Source of the DNA: Actinotalea sp. JY-7876
GTDB taxonomy: Bacteria > Actinomycetota > Actinomycetes > Actinomycetales > Cellulomonadaceae
Length of the DNA stretch: 64,000 bases
Reading direction: 5' to 3'
Assembly: GCF_014042015.1 (NCBI RefSeq)
Contig: NZ_CP059493.1
Location: 124,001-188,000 of the forward strand
Part shown: positions 17,349 to 26,280 of the stretch, in pieces
Numbering within the stretch: the stretch's first letter is position 1
How the letters are laid out: each line of letters starts with the position of its first letter
Program-made: the position numbers and the translations under genes
The notes under the pieces: generated by a model
Told to the model about the DNA's origin: nothing
Database searches by the model: none
Seen by the model: only the letters and a program-made list of their open reading frames with translations

Positions 17349-17759
17349 ATGACTCACGAGGTGAACGACCTGTCGCTCGAGGAGCTTGAAGGCGACCGGT
17401 GGGGCGAGCCACCGCCGGGATCGACGTTCCTCATCACCCGCGTGACGCAGCTGCGGCGGGTCCCTGTCGGCTCCCTCGACACCGAGGGCCTCAGGATCAT
17501 GATCGGTCAGGGTGTCGGTCTACCCGTTCTGATCCCGCGCGCTCTCGCGGTACTACGCCGGGATCCGCTCGCCCACGGCGACTTCTATCCGGGGGACCTC
17601 CTGGCCGCCGTCGTGCGCAAGTACGACGACTGGAAGTCGACCGTTGACGACCCCGAAGGCGAGCTGCGTCGCATCGTCCACGCGATCGACGGCGAGGACG
17701 CCGACGTCATGCCGGACCTCCTCGCGGAGCTGGCACCCTTCATCGCCGACCCGGACTGA
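17349..17759 (+). CDS. CdiI-type contact-dependent inhibition immunity protein (CdiI_2-like)
   Basis: Protein of 136 residues. It matches the pattern of the contact-dependent growth inhibition immunity family often annotated in actinobacteria: LSLEELEGDRWGEPP, TQLRRVPVGSLDTEGLRIMIGQ, VGLPVLIPRALAVL and DPLAHGDFYPGDLLAAVVR. Proteins of this family neutralise a toxin tail by direct binding in the cytosol. It is the last gene of the toxin 1 locus, eight bases after its neighbour. Its own toxin is not present in the window, so it may be an orphan immunity gene. A GTG one codon earlier is an equally possible start. Confidence 0.78.
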   Translation: MTHEVNDLSLEELEGDRWGEPPPGSTFLITRVTQLRRVPVGSLDTEGLRIMIGQGVGLPVLIPRALAVLRRDPLAHGDFYPGDLLAAVVRKYDDWKSTVDDPEGELRRIVHAIDGEDADVMPDLLAELAPFIADPD

Positions 17760-17761
17760 CC

Positions 17762-18136
17762 TCAGCTCCGTTCCGGCGCCCGCCCGAGGTGCTCCTCGGC
17801 GGGAAACCGACGTCGTGCCTGCGTGTGCTTCTCCCGTGCCGCCGCCATGAGGTCGATGCCGAGCACGTCGGCGAGCCGCACGAGGTAGAGCAGCACGTCG
17901 GAGATCTCCTCGCCGGCCCGCGCCCGTCGCCGCGGGTCGTCGCGCACGGCGAGTGCCTCGTCCGTCGGGAGCCACTGGAACAGCTCCGCGAGCTCGCCGA
18001 CCTCGCCGACGATCGCGAGGACGAGCGACTTCGGGTCGTGGAACTGCGTCCAGTCGCGCTGCTCGGAGAACTCGCGCATCAGGCGGCTCAGCTCGGTCAG
18101 CTGCGGTTCGCGTCCGTCGTCGTCCGTCGTGTGCAC
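17762..18136 (-). CDS. MazG-like nucleotide pyrophosphohydrolase
   Basis: Small all-alpha NTP pyrophosphatase of the MazG/DCTPP1 (RS21-C6) type. Such enzymes hydrolyse non-canonical or excess (d)NTPs to the monophosphate and pyrophosphate as house-cleaning enzymes. Seen: the metal-binding helix VGEVGELAELFQW (E-x-x-E) and the second metal-binding segment EEISDVLLYLVRLAD (E-x-x-D), in the right order and spacing, in a protein of about 124 residues. The start is uncertain. A GTG at 18136 is used here, with a TTG six codons upstream and an internal ATG as alternatives. It converges with the CdiI-like gene, with only two bases between the stops. Confidence 0.85.
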   Translation of the reverse strand: MHTTDDDGREPQLTELSRLMREFSEQRDWTQFHDPKSLVLAIVGEVGELAELFQWLPTDEALAVRDDPRRRARAGEEISDVLLYLVRLADVLGIDLMAAAREKHTQARRRFPAEEHLGRAPERS

Positions 18137-18300
18137 GCAGTGACGGTGCCACAACCCCCCGCGGCGCGCCCCGGTCAGGGCGCAAGGATCCGCGTCAGGT
18201 CCTCGGCCCGACGCGCGTGTGACGCCACGCGTCCGGGTGACCTGACAAGACCTGCGGGGTGGGTCCGTCTAGTCTGCGTGCAATCGAGAGGGGGGCACAC

Positions 18301-19374
18301 GTGCCGGAGGAGTTCGCGGTCGAGACGCCAGCGCTGCGCCAGCTCGCTGGGAAGCTGTCGGCGGAGGGGTGGGACGCACAGGCGTGCGGCCCGGCCTGGA
18401 CCTACGCCTGGAACCACCTGACGCTGGACACGATGCCTGGCGCTCTGCTGTACAACCAGGCCGTCGGGTCGATGAACGAGACGCGCGACGGCGTCGTGCA
18501 GATGCTCGAGGCGCTCGGGCTCTCGCTCAACGGGTCCGCGACGGAGCTGATGGCGACGGCTGCGGCCTACGACGCGACCGACGACGCGACCGACGCGCGC
18601 CTCGACTCCCTGTACAGCGGCGGCCAACCCCAGGCGTCGCGGGAGTCGATGTCGATGCCCGTGTGCGTCGCGACCTCGACGTCCGCGCTGCGCGAGCCGG
18701 TGAGCGACCCAGGGACGACCCTGATGGAGCGGATCTTCACGGCCGACTGGCTGAGCCCGACGTCGCTCGTCATGGAGGTCCTCGACGCGATCTTCGGGTA
18801 CGACCCGTTCAAGGAGGCGCAGAAGTCCTTCGCCGGCGACTGGAACGCGATGTACGCGGCCGGGTCGGCGTCTCAGAATCTCGGCCAGTACATGACGCTC
18901 GTCGGCCTCACGGTGGATGCCGAGACTGCCGTGTGCATGCAGCGGTGGTACGGCGACGCCGCGCTGGCGGCGGCGGCGCACTTCGGTGAGGTCGCGGCGC
19001 AGTGCGAGCAGATCGCCCAGGCGCTGCGCGACTTCAAGGGTCAGGCCGACGGGCTCGCCATGGCCATGGAGACGCAGGCCGAGCTGCTCGCCGGGATCCT
19101 CGCGTCGATCATGGACATCGCGCTCGCGGGTGCCATCGCGTACGGGTTCGCCGCGCTGACCTCGTGGACGGGCATCGGCGGCATCGTCGGCTTCCTCGCC
19201 GGCAGCGCGGCGATCGCCCGGGCGGTGTGGCTGGCCGGCGAGGCCCTCGCGGTCATCAACGAGGCACGGACGTACCTGGACGTGTTCGTGGCCGGGGCCG
19301 GCGTGCTCCAGGCGCTGACCATGACGTCGCCGACCTTCAAGCTGCCGGCGGCGTACGACAACGGGAGGGTCTGA
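18301..19374 (+). CDS. WXG100/PPE-like helical protein with C-terminal membrane-like segments
   Basis: Protein of 357 residues. The N-terminal half is helical and ends with YDATDDATDARLDSLY, a pattern seen in ESX/WXG-related T7SS substrates of actinobacteria. The second half (FGEVAAQCEQIAQALRDFKGQ) looks like a second WXG-type hairpin. It is followed by two hydrophobic Ala/Gly-rich segments (about residues 270-320), as in proteins where the membrane-active part lies at the end. The GTG at 18301 follows GAGAGGGGGG. It opens a three-gene operon with a 114-residue protein and a lipoprotein. I do not know its function. No toxin tail or immunity gene is apparent. Confidence 0.6.
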   Translation: MPEEFAVETPALRQLAGKLSAEGWDAQACGPAWTYAWNHLTLDTMPGALLYNQAVGSMNETRDGVVQMLEALGLSLNGSATELMATAAAYDATDDATDARLDSLYSGGQPQASRESMSMPVCVATSTSALREPVSDPGTTLMERIFTADWLSPTSLVMEVLDAIFGYDPFKEAQKSFAGDWNAMYAAGSASQNLGQYMTLVGLTVDAETAVCMQRWYGDAALAAAAHFGEVAAQCEQIAQALRDFKGQADGLAMAMETQAELLAGILASIMDIALAGAIAYGFAALTSWTGIGGIVGFLAGSAAIARAVWLAGEALAVINEARTYLDVFVAGAGVLQALTMTSPTFKLPAAYDNGRV

Positions 19375-19376
19375 GC

Positions 19377-19721
19377 GTGTCCGAGACCGAGCTGGGCCCG
19401 CAGGGCGGCGACCAGGAGCGGGAGCCGCGCCTCTTCGCGACGATCCCGACGAACGACCCCCTGCACCGGGCGGCGCGCGACGGGCTCGAGGAGCTGCGGC
19501 GCTCGGGGCCGCCGCAGTTGCGGGACCTGGCCGCAGCCGTGCTCGACGGGCGCATGGACATCCGCTCGTTCGCGTCGTCGTCGGCGTTCGCGCCCGTGCT
19601 CGCTGCGGCCGCGGAGCGCTCGCGGGCGGAGGCGGCGGCGATGACTCCGGAGCAGCGCGAGCAGCAGCTGGACGCGCTGCGGCGCGAGGCGCTCGCGCGG
19701 TTCCGACAGGAGCAGCAGTGA
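19377..19721 (+). CDS. Small soluble hypothetical protein of the T7SS-like operon
   Basis: Protein of 114 residues, rich in Arg, Glu and Ala, with long amphipathic helices (DPLHRAARDGLEELRRS, AAAAERSRAEAAAMTPEQRE). It has no signal peptide or membrane segment. The GTG at 19377 follows GGGAGGG. It starts two bases after the upstream stop, and its own stop overlaps the lipoprotein start (GTGA), so the three genes are clearly one translation unit. The helical, charged nature resembles accessory or chaperone-like proteins encoded beside WXG substrates, but I recognise no family. Confidence 0.6.
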   Translation: MSETELGPQGGDQEREPRLFATIPTNDPLHRAARDGLEELRRSGPPQLRDLAAAVLDGRMDIRSFASSSAFAPVLAAAAERSRAEAAAMTPEQREQQLDALRREALARFRQEQQ

Positions 19722-20251
19722 GCCGACGGCCTCCGCCGGTCCGGTTGCTTTGCCTGCTCGTGGTGACGACGACGATGCTCGTGGGCTGCACGAGCGGTGA
19801 CGGCTCGCAGGGGCGGTTCGAGGACGGCTCCGCGGCGTTCACCGTCACCTACACCCCCGAGCCCGACGGCGAGCCGGTCTCGGTCGAGGTCACGATGGAC
19901 GGCACGGACTGCTACGTCGATATCGCCGGCACGCACTTCGGCGAGGACGTCGACAACGCTGCTCGGGCCGCGCACCTCGAGGAGGTCGCCAAGGACGTCT
20001 CCGCGCCGCTCGGCTACTACGCAGGGGCCGTCTCGGGGCTCGCCGGGGACGAGCCGCGGCTGTCGGTGGTGCTGCCCGACGGCGGCGTCTTCGTCGCCCG
20101 TGAGCCGCTCGAGATGTCCGACGGCGGTTTCGAGGTCGCCGACCTGCCGGGCCGCGTGTCCGAGAACGCGCGCAGGACGGCGACGACCGACGTCGAAGCG
20201 ACGGTCACCGGTGAGTTCGTGTGCGGGTCGACGGAGACGTTCGGGCGCTGA
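19718..20251 (+). CDS. Lipoprotein of unknown function
   Basis: Protein of 177 residues with a lipoprotein signal peptide (LLCLLVVTTTMLVGC, Cys24). The mature part is short and acidic, probably beta-rich: FTVTYTPEPDGEPVSVEVTMDGTDCYVDI early, and VTGEFVCGSTE near the end. The two mature cysteines (about residues 68 and 171) could form a disulfide. It starts with a GTG overlapping the previous stop (GTGA). As the third gene of the operon it may be the surface partner of the WXG/PPE-like protein at 18301-19374. No family was recognised. Confidence 0.65.
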   Translation: MSRRPPPVRLLCLLVVTTTMLVGCTSGDGSQGRFEDGSAAFTVTYTPEPDGEPVSVEVTMDGTDCYVDIAGTHFGEDVDNAARAAHLEEVAKDVSAPLGYYAGAVSGLAGDEPRLSVVLPDGGVFVAREPLEMSDGGFEVADLPGRVSENARRTATTDVEATVTGEFVCGSTETFGR

Positions 20252-20284
20252 TCCCCGGAGCTCGAGCCGGCGCCAGGCGTCCGG

Positions 20285-21754
20285 CTACGGCATTCCGCCG
20301 TCGTCGTTCGGCGTCGATCCCTTGATGACGCCCGGCTCGCCGCTCGCGGCGACGCCAGCGCGGATCGACGGCTGGCCCGGCGCGGCACCGGGGCTCTCGC
20401 TCGCGGCCGACGTCGGCGCCGCCTCGCGGTAGGTCCTGGACATCACCCGGTAGATGGGCGACCGGAACGCGAGCAGGCCTGCCACCACCATGAGCAGCCC
20501 GCCGAGGAGGAACACGAGCGCGATGCCGCGCGCGTCGCCGTCGCCGAGCAGGGGCCGGAGTGCCGCGCTGCCGGCGTCCGAGCGGGCGTACGGGATGATC
20601 CAGAACTCGGCGAGCGGCGCGATGAGGAACGCGGTGATCGGGGTCGCCGCCGACTCGAACGTCATCGCGACGCCGAAGACGCGGCCCTGCCGTTCGAGCG
20701 GGACCACCCGCTGGATGACCGTCTGCTCGGCGGCCTCCACGACCGGGATCAGGCACATGTAGAGCCACATGCCTACGGCGTAGAGCACCCACCACTCGCG
20801 GATCGTGAACGTCGCGCCCAGCGCTCCCATGCCGACGACGACGAGCAGCATCGTCCGCATGGGGTTCGGGCCCAGCCCGAACTTGGCGACCGCCCCGCCA
20901 CCGACGATGAATCCCGTCGCGCTGACGGCCAGCACGATCCCCCACACCTCGACGGAGAACAGCTCGAGTCCGTAGGGGTCCATCAGTGCGATGTAGAGAC
21001 CCCCGATGAGGTTGTTGAACGTCGCGAAGGTGATGAGCGAGAAGAGCCCGGGCGCCGAGCGGATGACGGCGATCGAGCCGGAGAGGTCGACGGCGGCGCG
21101 CGCACCGGACGTCGGCGCCGCGGCGACCCGGTCCTCGGGGAAGCGGATGGTGACGAGGTGCACGAGCGTCGCGGCCATGAGGCCGAGCGCGATCGCGAGC
21201 GTCCACCCCATCCCGAGCAGCCCGACCGACAGGCCGCTGAACACGCTCGTGACCATGAACCCGACGCCCTGGACGGTGCCCACGAGCCCGTTGGCGTTCG
21301 CGCGGCGCTTGTCCGGCACGAGGATCGTCACGGTCGTCGAGAGCGCGATGTTGCGCATCTGCTCCACGACGGCGCCCGCGAGGATGATCACGGTGAAGGC
21401 CCAGAACCACGGCCCGCCGAGGTCGAGCAGCGCCGCCTCCGGCAGCAGCCAGAACATCGCGCCGGCGACCCCGAACGCGAGCAGCGTCATCGCGCTCGAG
21501 GCCTGCATGACGCGCAGCTTGCGGTGGTGGTCGACGATCGTCCCGAAGACGATGCTGCTCAGCGCGACGAAGAGCATGTACGCGCCGCCGACGACGCCCG
21601 TGGCCAGCACGGAGCGCGTGCCCAGGTAGACCCAGAACGTCAGCGCGAACCAGAGGAAGCTCGTGGTGACGTTCGCGACGGCGGTGTTGACGAGGATGTG
21701 GCCGAACGTGCGCATGGCGGTGCTGGCGGCGGGATGGTCGCTGTCGGCAGTCAC
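20285..21754 (-). CDS. MFS transporter (MFS_3-like exporter)
   Basis: Integral membrane transporter of 489 residues with twelve hydrophobic segments. After helix 2 it has GTIVDHHRKLRVM, a variant of MFS motif A, and after helix 8 a weaker copy (VAKFGLGPNPMRTM). AEQTVIQRVVPLERQGRVFG is typical of the TetA/NreB/MFS_3 group of proton-driven exporters; the substrate is unknown. The GTG at 21754 was chosen because GAGAGGA lies nine bases upstream. In-frame starts at 21790 and 21823 would add hydrophilic residues and lack a ribosome binding site. It is divergent from the DUF2075 helicase gene. The C-terminal 40 residues are disordered. Confidence 0.85.
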   Translation of the reverse strand: MTADSDHPAASTAMRTFGHILVNTAVANVTTSFLWFALTFWVYLGTRSVLATGVVGGAYMLFVALSSIVFGTIVDHHRKLRVMQASSAMTLLAFGVAGAMFWLLPEAALLDLGGPWFWAFTVIILAGAVVEQMRNIALSTTVTILVPDKRRANANGLVGTVQGVGFMVTSVFSGLSVGLLGMGWTLAIALGLMAATLVHLVTIRFPEDRVAAAPTSGARAAVDLSGSIAVIRSAPGLFSLITFATFNNLIGGLYIALMDPYGLELFSVEVWGIVLAVSATGFIVGGGAVAKFGLGPNPMRTMLLVVVGMGALGATFTIREWWVLYAVGMWLYMCLIPVVEAAEQTVIQRVVPLERQGRVFGVAMTFESAATPITAFLIAPLAEFWIIPYARSDAGSAALRPLLGDGDARGIALVFLLGGLLMVVAGLLAFRSPIYRVMSRTYREAAPTSAASESPGAAPGQPSIRAGVAASGEPGVIKGSTPNDDGGMP

Positions 21755-21931
21755 GGGGGCGGTCCTCTCAGCGGGCGGGTGAGCGCTCATCGACGACAGA
21801 CCGCTGGTGCGCCGCGGATTCATCGGGCGCGGAGCACTGCCTGCGCGTCGTCCACCGGTGTACCGCCGCCTGCCCGTTAGTGTCCGAGGCGATCAGCGGT
21901 ACCGACGGACTTCCGCGCCTCATGGCCGGAC

Positions 21932-23854
21932 ATGCCCCCTCCGCACGAACTTCGTGCTGCGCAGGGGTCGTCGGTGCAACCCATCAGGTGGAGCGGTCGT
22001 GCGCTCGCGGTCATGTGCGACGGCGACGCGACCGAGGTCGAGCGCCAGCTCGCCGAGCATTTCGTCATGAGCGGTCTCGGCCTCCCCGGCCCGGGAGAGC
22101 GGCGCTCCTGGCGCAACAGCCTGCCAGCGCTGGCACGTGACCTCGCCGACGCCGGCCTCGGCGGGGTCGAGGTGCTTCCCGAGCGGCGCCTCCCGCTCAG
22201 TTCCAAACGGGCCGACGTCGTCTTGGCCGGCGTGCACCCCCGCACCGGACGCGACTCGTACGTCGTCGTCGAGCTCAAGCAGTGGGGCCGCGCCTCGCGC
22301 TGGGAGGCGAGCGACACCCTGGTCGACGTCGACGGTGCCCCCTACCGCCCGTCCCTGCACCCGTCCGCCCAGGTCGCCGGATACGCGCAGTATCTGCGCG
22401 ACTTCGTCGTGGTGCTCGCCGAGCGGCCCGAGGCGATGGACGGCGTGGCGTACCTGCACAACGCGACCGACGCCGCCGTCGCGGACCTTCGCGGCATGCC
22501 GGCGGCCAGCGAGGCGCGCCTGTTCACGGGCCAGCGTCGGGCGGACTTCATCGACTACCTGCGCAGTCGCCTCGCACCCGAGCCGGGCGCGGCCGCTGCG
22601 GACCGGTTCCTCGGCTCGGCGATCCGGCCGTCGAAACAGCTCCTGGCGGTCGCCGCGAAGGAGATCCGCGAGCGCGAGCAGTTCGTGCTGCTCGACGAGC
22701 AGCGTGTCGCGTACGAGCTCGTTCTCGCCGCCGTCGAGGAGGCGCGCTCGTCGAACCATAAGACGGCCATCGTCATCGCCGGAGGACCGGGGAGCGGCAA
22801 GAGCGTCATCGCGCTGTCGCTGCTCGGCGAGCTCGCGCGGCAGGGCAGGTCGGTGCTGCACGCGACCGGCTCGCAGTCGTTCACGACGACCCTGCGGCAG
22901 GTTGCGGGCAAGGGGTCCACGCAGGTCAAGAGCCTGTTCAAGTACTTCAACAGCTTCATGGACGCCGAGACCAACGGGCTCGACGTGCTCATCCTCGACG
23001 AGGCGCACCGGCTCCGGGAGAAGTCCGTGAACCGCTGGACGGCGAAGTCGCTACGCGAGAACGCACGCCCGCAGGTGGAGGAGCTGCTCGACGCCGCCCG
23101 GGTGCCCGTGTTCCTCCTCGACCAGCACCAGGTGGTGCGGCCGGGCGAGATGGGCAGCGTCGCGGAGATCGAGCACCACGCGCGTACCAAGGGTCTGACG
23201 GTCCGGCACGTCGACCTCAACGCGCAGTACCGGGCCGGGGGCAGCGACGCATACCTCGACTGGGTCCTGCGGCTTCTGGGCCTCCGCGAGGGTGGGCCCA
23301 TCCCGTGGAGCGACGAGGCGAGCTTCTCCGTCGACGTCGTCGACTCGCCGGTGGAGCTTGAAGGGCGGCTCGCCGCGAAGCGCGACGAGGGCTATGGCGC
23401 TCGTATGACCGCCGGTTACTGCTGGCCGTGGAGCAATCCGCGCAACGACGGCTCGCTCGTCCCGGACGTGCGCATCGGTGACTGGTCTCGGCCGTGGAAC
23501 CTCAAGAGTGACCGCTCCGTGGGTGGGGCGCCGCCGTCGCCGCTCTGGGCGACGGATCCGGCGGGCTTCTGGCAGGTGGGCTGCGTCTACACCGCGCAGG
23601 GGTTCGAGTACGACTGGAACGGCGTCATCCTCGGCAACGACCTCGTGTGGCGCGAGGACCGCTGGGTGGCACAGCGGGAGTTCAACAAGGACCCCGACTT
23701 CCGGAACCGCAAGGTGGTCGACGACGCGACGTTCGACCGGCTGGTGCGGCACGTCTACAAAGTGCTGCTGACGCGGGGGATGGTGGGGGCGCTGCTGTAC
23801 TCGACGGACGAGGAGACGCGGGCGATGCTGCGCCGCGTGGTGAATGCTGGCTAG
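21932..23854 (+). CDS. PD-(D/E)XK nuclease fused to DUF2075 (Schlafen group 3-like) helicase
   Basis: Protein of 640 residues. The N-terminal third has a nuclease-like core, RADVVLAG followed by YVVVELKQW (D95, E114, K116), which fits the PD-(D/E)XK metal site. The remainder is the DUF2075 / Schlafen group 3-like P-loop helicase domain. Seen there: Walker A IAGGPGSGKS (284-291), DVLILDEAHRL (Walker B), FLLDQHQVVRPGE, LNAQYRAGG, CVYTAQGFEYDWNGVI and RHVYKVLLTRGM near the end. Such proteins are common in defence islands but most lack a proven role. The ATG at 21932 is used; a GTG 14 codons later is also possible. It is divergent from the MFS gene and upstream of an exonuclease gene. Confidence 0.85.
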   Translation: MPPPHELRAAQGSSVQPIRWSGRALAVMCDGDATEVERQLAEHFVMSGLGLPGPGERRSWRNSLPALARDLADAGLGGVEVLPERRLPLSSKRADVVLAGVHPRTGRDSYVVVELKQWGRASRWEASDTLVDVDGAPYRPSLHPSAQVAGYAQYLRDFVVVLAERPEAMDGVAYLHNATDAAVADLRGMPAASEARLFTGQRRADFIDYLRSRLAPEPGAAAADRFLGSAIRPSKQLLAVAAKEIREREQFVLLDEQRVAYELVLAAVEEARSSNHKTAIVIAGGPGSGKSVIALSLLGELARQGRSVLHATGSQSFTTTLRQVAGKGSTQVKSLFKYFNSFMDAETNGLDVLILDEAHRLREKSVNRWTAKSLRENARPQVEELLDAARVPVFLLDQHQVVRPGEMGSVAEIEHHARTKGLTVRHVDLNAQYRAGGSDAYLDWVLRLLGLREGGPIPWSDEASFSVDVVDSPVELEGRLAAKRDEGYGARMTAGYCWPWSNPRNDGSLVPDVRIGDWSRPWNLKSDRSVGGAPPSPLWATDPAGFWQVGCVYTAQGFEYDWNGVILGNDLVWREDRWVAQREFNKDPDFRNRKVVDDATFDRLVRHVYKVLLTRGMVGALLYSTDEETRAMLRRVVNAG

Positions 23855-24001
23855 TTCTCGCTACGCCGTTCGGTCACGTCGACGTAAAGGCTGCCCGACA
23901 CGCGTCCGGTAGTCGTTCCCCATGTCGCGGCTCGGCGGCGGCTCACGTCGCTCCCATCACCTGCCGAAGTATGCAAGTAGGCCGAGAATGCGGAGGGCGC
24001 C

Positions 24002-25240
24002 ATGGCCGGTTATGCCGTCGTCGACGTGGAGACGACCGGGCTCTTTCCGGGAGCGCATGATCGCATCGTCGAGATCGCGGTCGTGCACGTGGACCCCGGC
24101 GGGGCCATCGAGGAGTCGTGGACGACGTTGCTCAACCCCGGGCGCGACCTCGGACCGCAGCACGTCCACGGCATCAGCGCCGCAGACGTGCTGAGCGCCC
24201 CGACGTTCGCCCAGGTCGCCGGTGACCTCGCCGATCGCCTCGCGGGCCGTACCTTCGTCGCGCACAACGCGCACTTCGATCGGCGCTTCGTCCACACGGA
24301 GTTCGCGAGCGCCGGGTGGGATGTCCCCATCACTGCGGACCGGTGCCTCTGCACCATGCAGTGGGCCGGACGTCTGCTCCCCGGTGCACCGCGCGCGCTC
24401 GCCGGGTGCTGCTCGCATCTCGGCATCCCTCTCACCGAAGCGCACACCGCGCTCGCCGACGCCACCGCTACTGCGCACCTGCTGGGCGCCTATCTCGGGA
24501 TACGTGACCCTGCGCCGTGGCACGACGTCGTCGTCGACGCGAGCTCCACCCCCTGGCCGCCCATCGCGCGCCAGCCCTTCACCGCTGCCCAGCGCGGGGC
24601 GGCGCGGTCGAGGCAGGTCCCCTTCCTCAAGCGACTGGCCGACCGGCTGCCGAGTGCGGGCGACACGCTGGAGCAGGAGCAGTACCTGGCACTGCTCGAC
24701 CGCGCGCTGCTGGACCGGTTCCTGTCCGTCCGTGAGCAGGATGGGCTCGTCTCTCTCGCCGTCGAGCTCGGGATCGACCGGGCCACCGCGCGCGACCTGC
24801 ATGTCGGCTACTACGAGGCGTTGGCGCGAGTCGCGTGGGCGGACGGTCTGCTCTCGGACGACGAGAAGGGAGATCTGAACGCGGTTGGAGCCTTGCTTGG
24901 CCTTGACCAGGCGGAGATGGCAGAGGCGCTCATCATCGCTACGGCGGAGGTGACGTCCGGCGCCACGGGGCCGCCCACGCATCGGGTCACTACTTTCCGG
25001 CTGCGCCCGGGCGACCTCGTGGTGTTCACGGGCGACATGGCGGTGCCGCGCGAGACTTGGATGGAGCGCGCCCAGGCAGTTGGCCTCGTTCCCTGGTCCG
25101 GCGTAACCAAGAAGGTGGCGCTCGTGGTGGCCGCCGACCCGGATTCGCTCTCGGGAAAGGCGCGTAAGGCCGCCGACTACGGCATCCCGATTGTGACCGA
25201 GCAGGCATTCGAACAGATGCTGGCGACACTCACGACGTGA
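24002..25240 (+). CDS. DEDDh exonuclease with TerB-like and BRCT domains
   Basis: Protein of 412 residues joining three modules. Residues 1-165 are a DnaQ/epsilon-type 3'-5' exonuclease with all DEDDh residues: DVETTG (D8, E10), NAHFDRRF (D93) and EAHTALADA (H148, D153). Residues about 265-315 (YYEALARVAWADGLLSDDE) resemble a TerB-like helical domain. Residues about 335-412 form a BRCT domain like that of NAD-dependent ligases (LVVFTGDM, VTKKVALVVAADPDSLSGKARKA cut short here, YGIPIVTEQAFEQML). The BRCT part suggests action at DNA ends or strand breaks. GGAGGGCGCC precedes the ATG. It stands alone on the plus strand between two nuclease genes. Confidence 0.88.
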   Translation: MAGYAVVDVETTGLFPGAHDRIVEIAVVHVDPGGAIEESWTTLLNPGRDLGPQHVHGISAADVLSAPTFAQVAGDLADRLAGRTFVAHNAHFDRRFVHTEFASAGWDVPITADRCLCTMQWAGRLLPGAPRALAGCCSHLGIPLTEAHTALADATATAHLLGAYLGIRDPAPWHDVVVDASSTPWPPIARQPFTAAQRGAARSRQVPFLKRLADRLPSAGDTLEQEQYLALLDRALLDRFLSVREQDGLVSLAVELGIDRATARDLHVGYYEALARVAWADGLLSDDEKGDLNAVGALLGLDQAEMAEALIIATAEVTSGATGPPTHRVTTFRLRPGDLVVFTGDMAVPRETWMERAQAVGLVPWSGVTKKVALVVAADPDSLSGKARKAADYGIPIVTEQAFEQMLATLTT

Positions 25241-25244
25241 ACCC

Positions 25245-25267
25245 GGCACCTGCTTCCCGCGGGTGCC
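25245..25267. terminator. Hairpin between convergent genes
   Basis: GGCACCTGC (25245-25253) pairs with GCGGGTGCC (25259-25267) around a five-base loop: nine pairs with one G-T wobble. It lies five bases after the exonuclease stop and about 27 bases after the stop of the convergent HNH gene. It could therefore end transcription from both sides. There is no clear T run. Confidence 0.5.
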
Positions 25268-25293
25268 ACGCCCCTATCGGCAGCGCGCCGTAG

Positions 25294-26178
25294 CTACGCC
25301 GAGAACCGCTCCCACCGCCACGCCAGCAGCTCCCGATCCGGCGCGTCCGCCCGCCGCGTCGGCAGCGTCAGCTCCCGCCCGTGCATCTCCTGGATCCCGT
25401 GCTTGAGCATCGGCCCGTCGACCTCCTCGAGCACGTCCGTCCGCACCTGCACCTGGTAGTCCGGCGTCACCCCGAGGATGTTCTGGTCGTACGCGGCGTG
25501 GTGGATCTTGCAGAGCGCGAGCCCGTTCGGTGTCGTCGGGACGCCGTGCGCCTCCGAGTCCGGCACGATGTGCGCCGCGTCCAGCAACGACCCGTGCTGC
25601 AGCCGGCAGATCGAGCACTGCGTGTTGTACGCGAGCAGCACCCGCGTCCGGAACGCCGGCTGGTGCAGCCGCTGCTTGGCGAGGCGGCGCGCGTACTCGC
25701 GCTGCGGCTCCGCGAGGCTCCGCACGTCACCCATGAACCGGAACGCCTCGTCGAGCGCGATGATGAACGCGCGACTCTCGGGCTCGTCGTCGACCACGTA
25801 CACCGGCATCACGGGCGTGTAGTAGTTCGCCACTTCCTTGCGGAACAGGATGAGCGGCTGCCCCGTCTCCATCGCGGTCCGCAGCTTGCGGTTGTCGCCG
25901 CTCCACGGGTCACCCTTGCGGTAGCTGTAGTGCAGGAGACCGTCGTCGGACTCGACGTCGTCGTAGGGCCCGTTCGACGTCGCGACGATCGACAGCGTCG
26001 AGCTGAACGACGCCGGGTTGCGGATGCCCCGCGAGAAGTCGATGAGCGGAAGGTCGCGGCCGTCGATCCGGAAACCCAGGAGCTCCTGCCGGTGGAGGAA
26101 CCCGCCGTTCATCGCGGCACGTTCGCGTACCCAGCTCATGATCTCGACGCGAAGCGCCGACTCGACAGCGGTGTCCAC
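25294..26178 (-). CDS. HNH restriction endonuclease-like protein
   Basis: Protein of 294 residues. The C-terminal third has a zinc-bound HNH site: CSIC, then LDAAHIVPD, then PNGLALCKIHHAAYD. This is the layout of the McrA-like/HNH_2 endonucleases that act on modified or foreign DNA. The N-terminal 160 residues (IDFSRGIRNPASFSSTLS, YDDVESDDGLLHYSYRKG) resemble the sequence-recognition domains of putative HNH restriction enzymes, some of which are SRA/YDG-like. There is no methyltransferase next door, so a modification-dependent (type IV-like) action is the simplest inference. It starts with GTG and is divergent from the NERD helicase gene. Confidence 0.8.
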   Translation of the reverse strand: MDTAVESALRVEIMSWVRERAAMNGGFLHRQELLGFRIDGRDLPLIDFSRGIRNPASFSSTLSIVATSNGPYDDVESDDGLLHYSYRKGDPWSGDNRKLRTAMETGQPLILFRKEVANYYTPVMPVYVVDDEPESRAFIIALDEAFRFMGDVRSLAEPQREYARRLAKQRLHQPAFRTRVLLAYNTQCSICRLQHGSLLDAAHIVPDSEAHGVPTTPNGLALCKIHHAAYDQNILGVTPDYQVQVRTDVLEEVDGPMLKHGIQEMHGRELTLPTRRADAPDRELLAWRWERFSA

Positions 26179-26280
26179 CGCGCGAGCTCACCATGAAATG
26201 GGCCGTGGAAACAGGGCCGGAAGGCTTATCGGCTCACGAAGTGCCATGTCGGTGCCGACGAGTCCCTGGGAGGTACTCAC

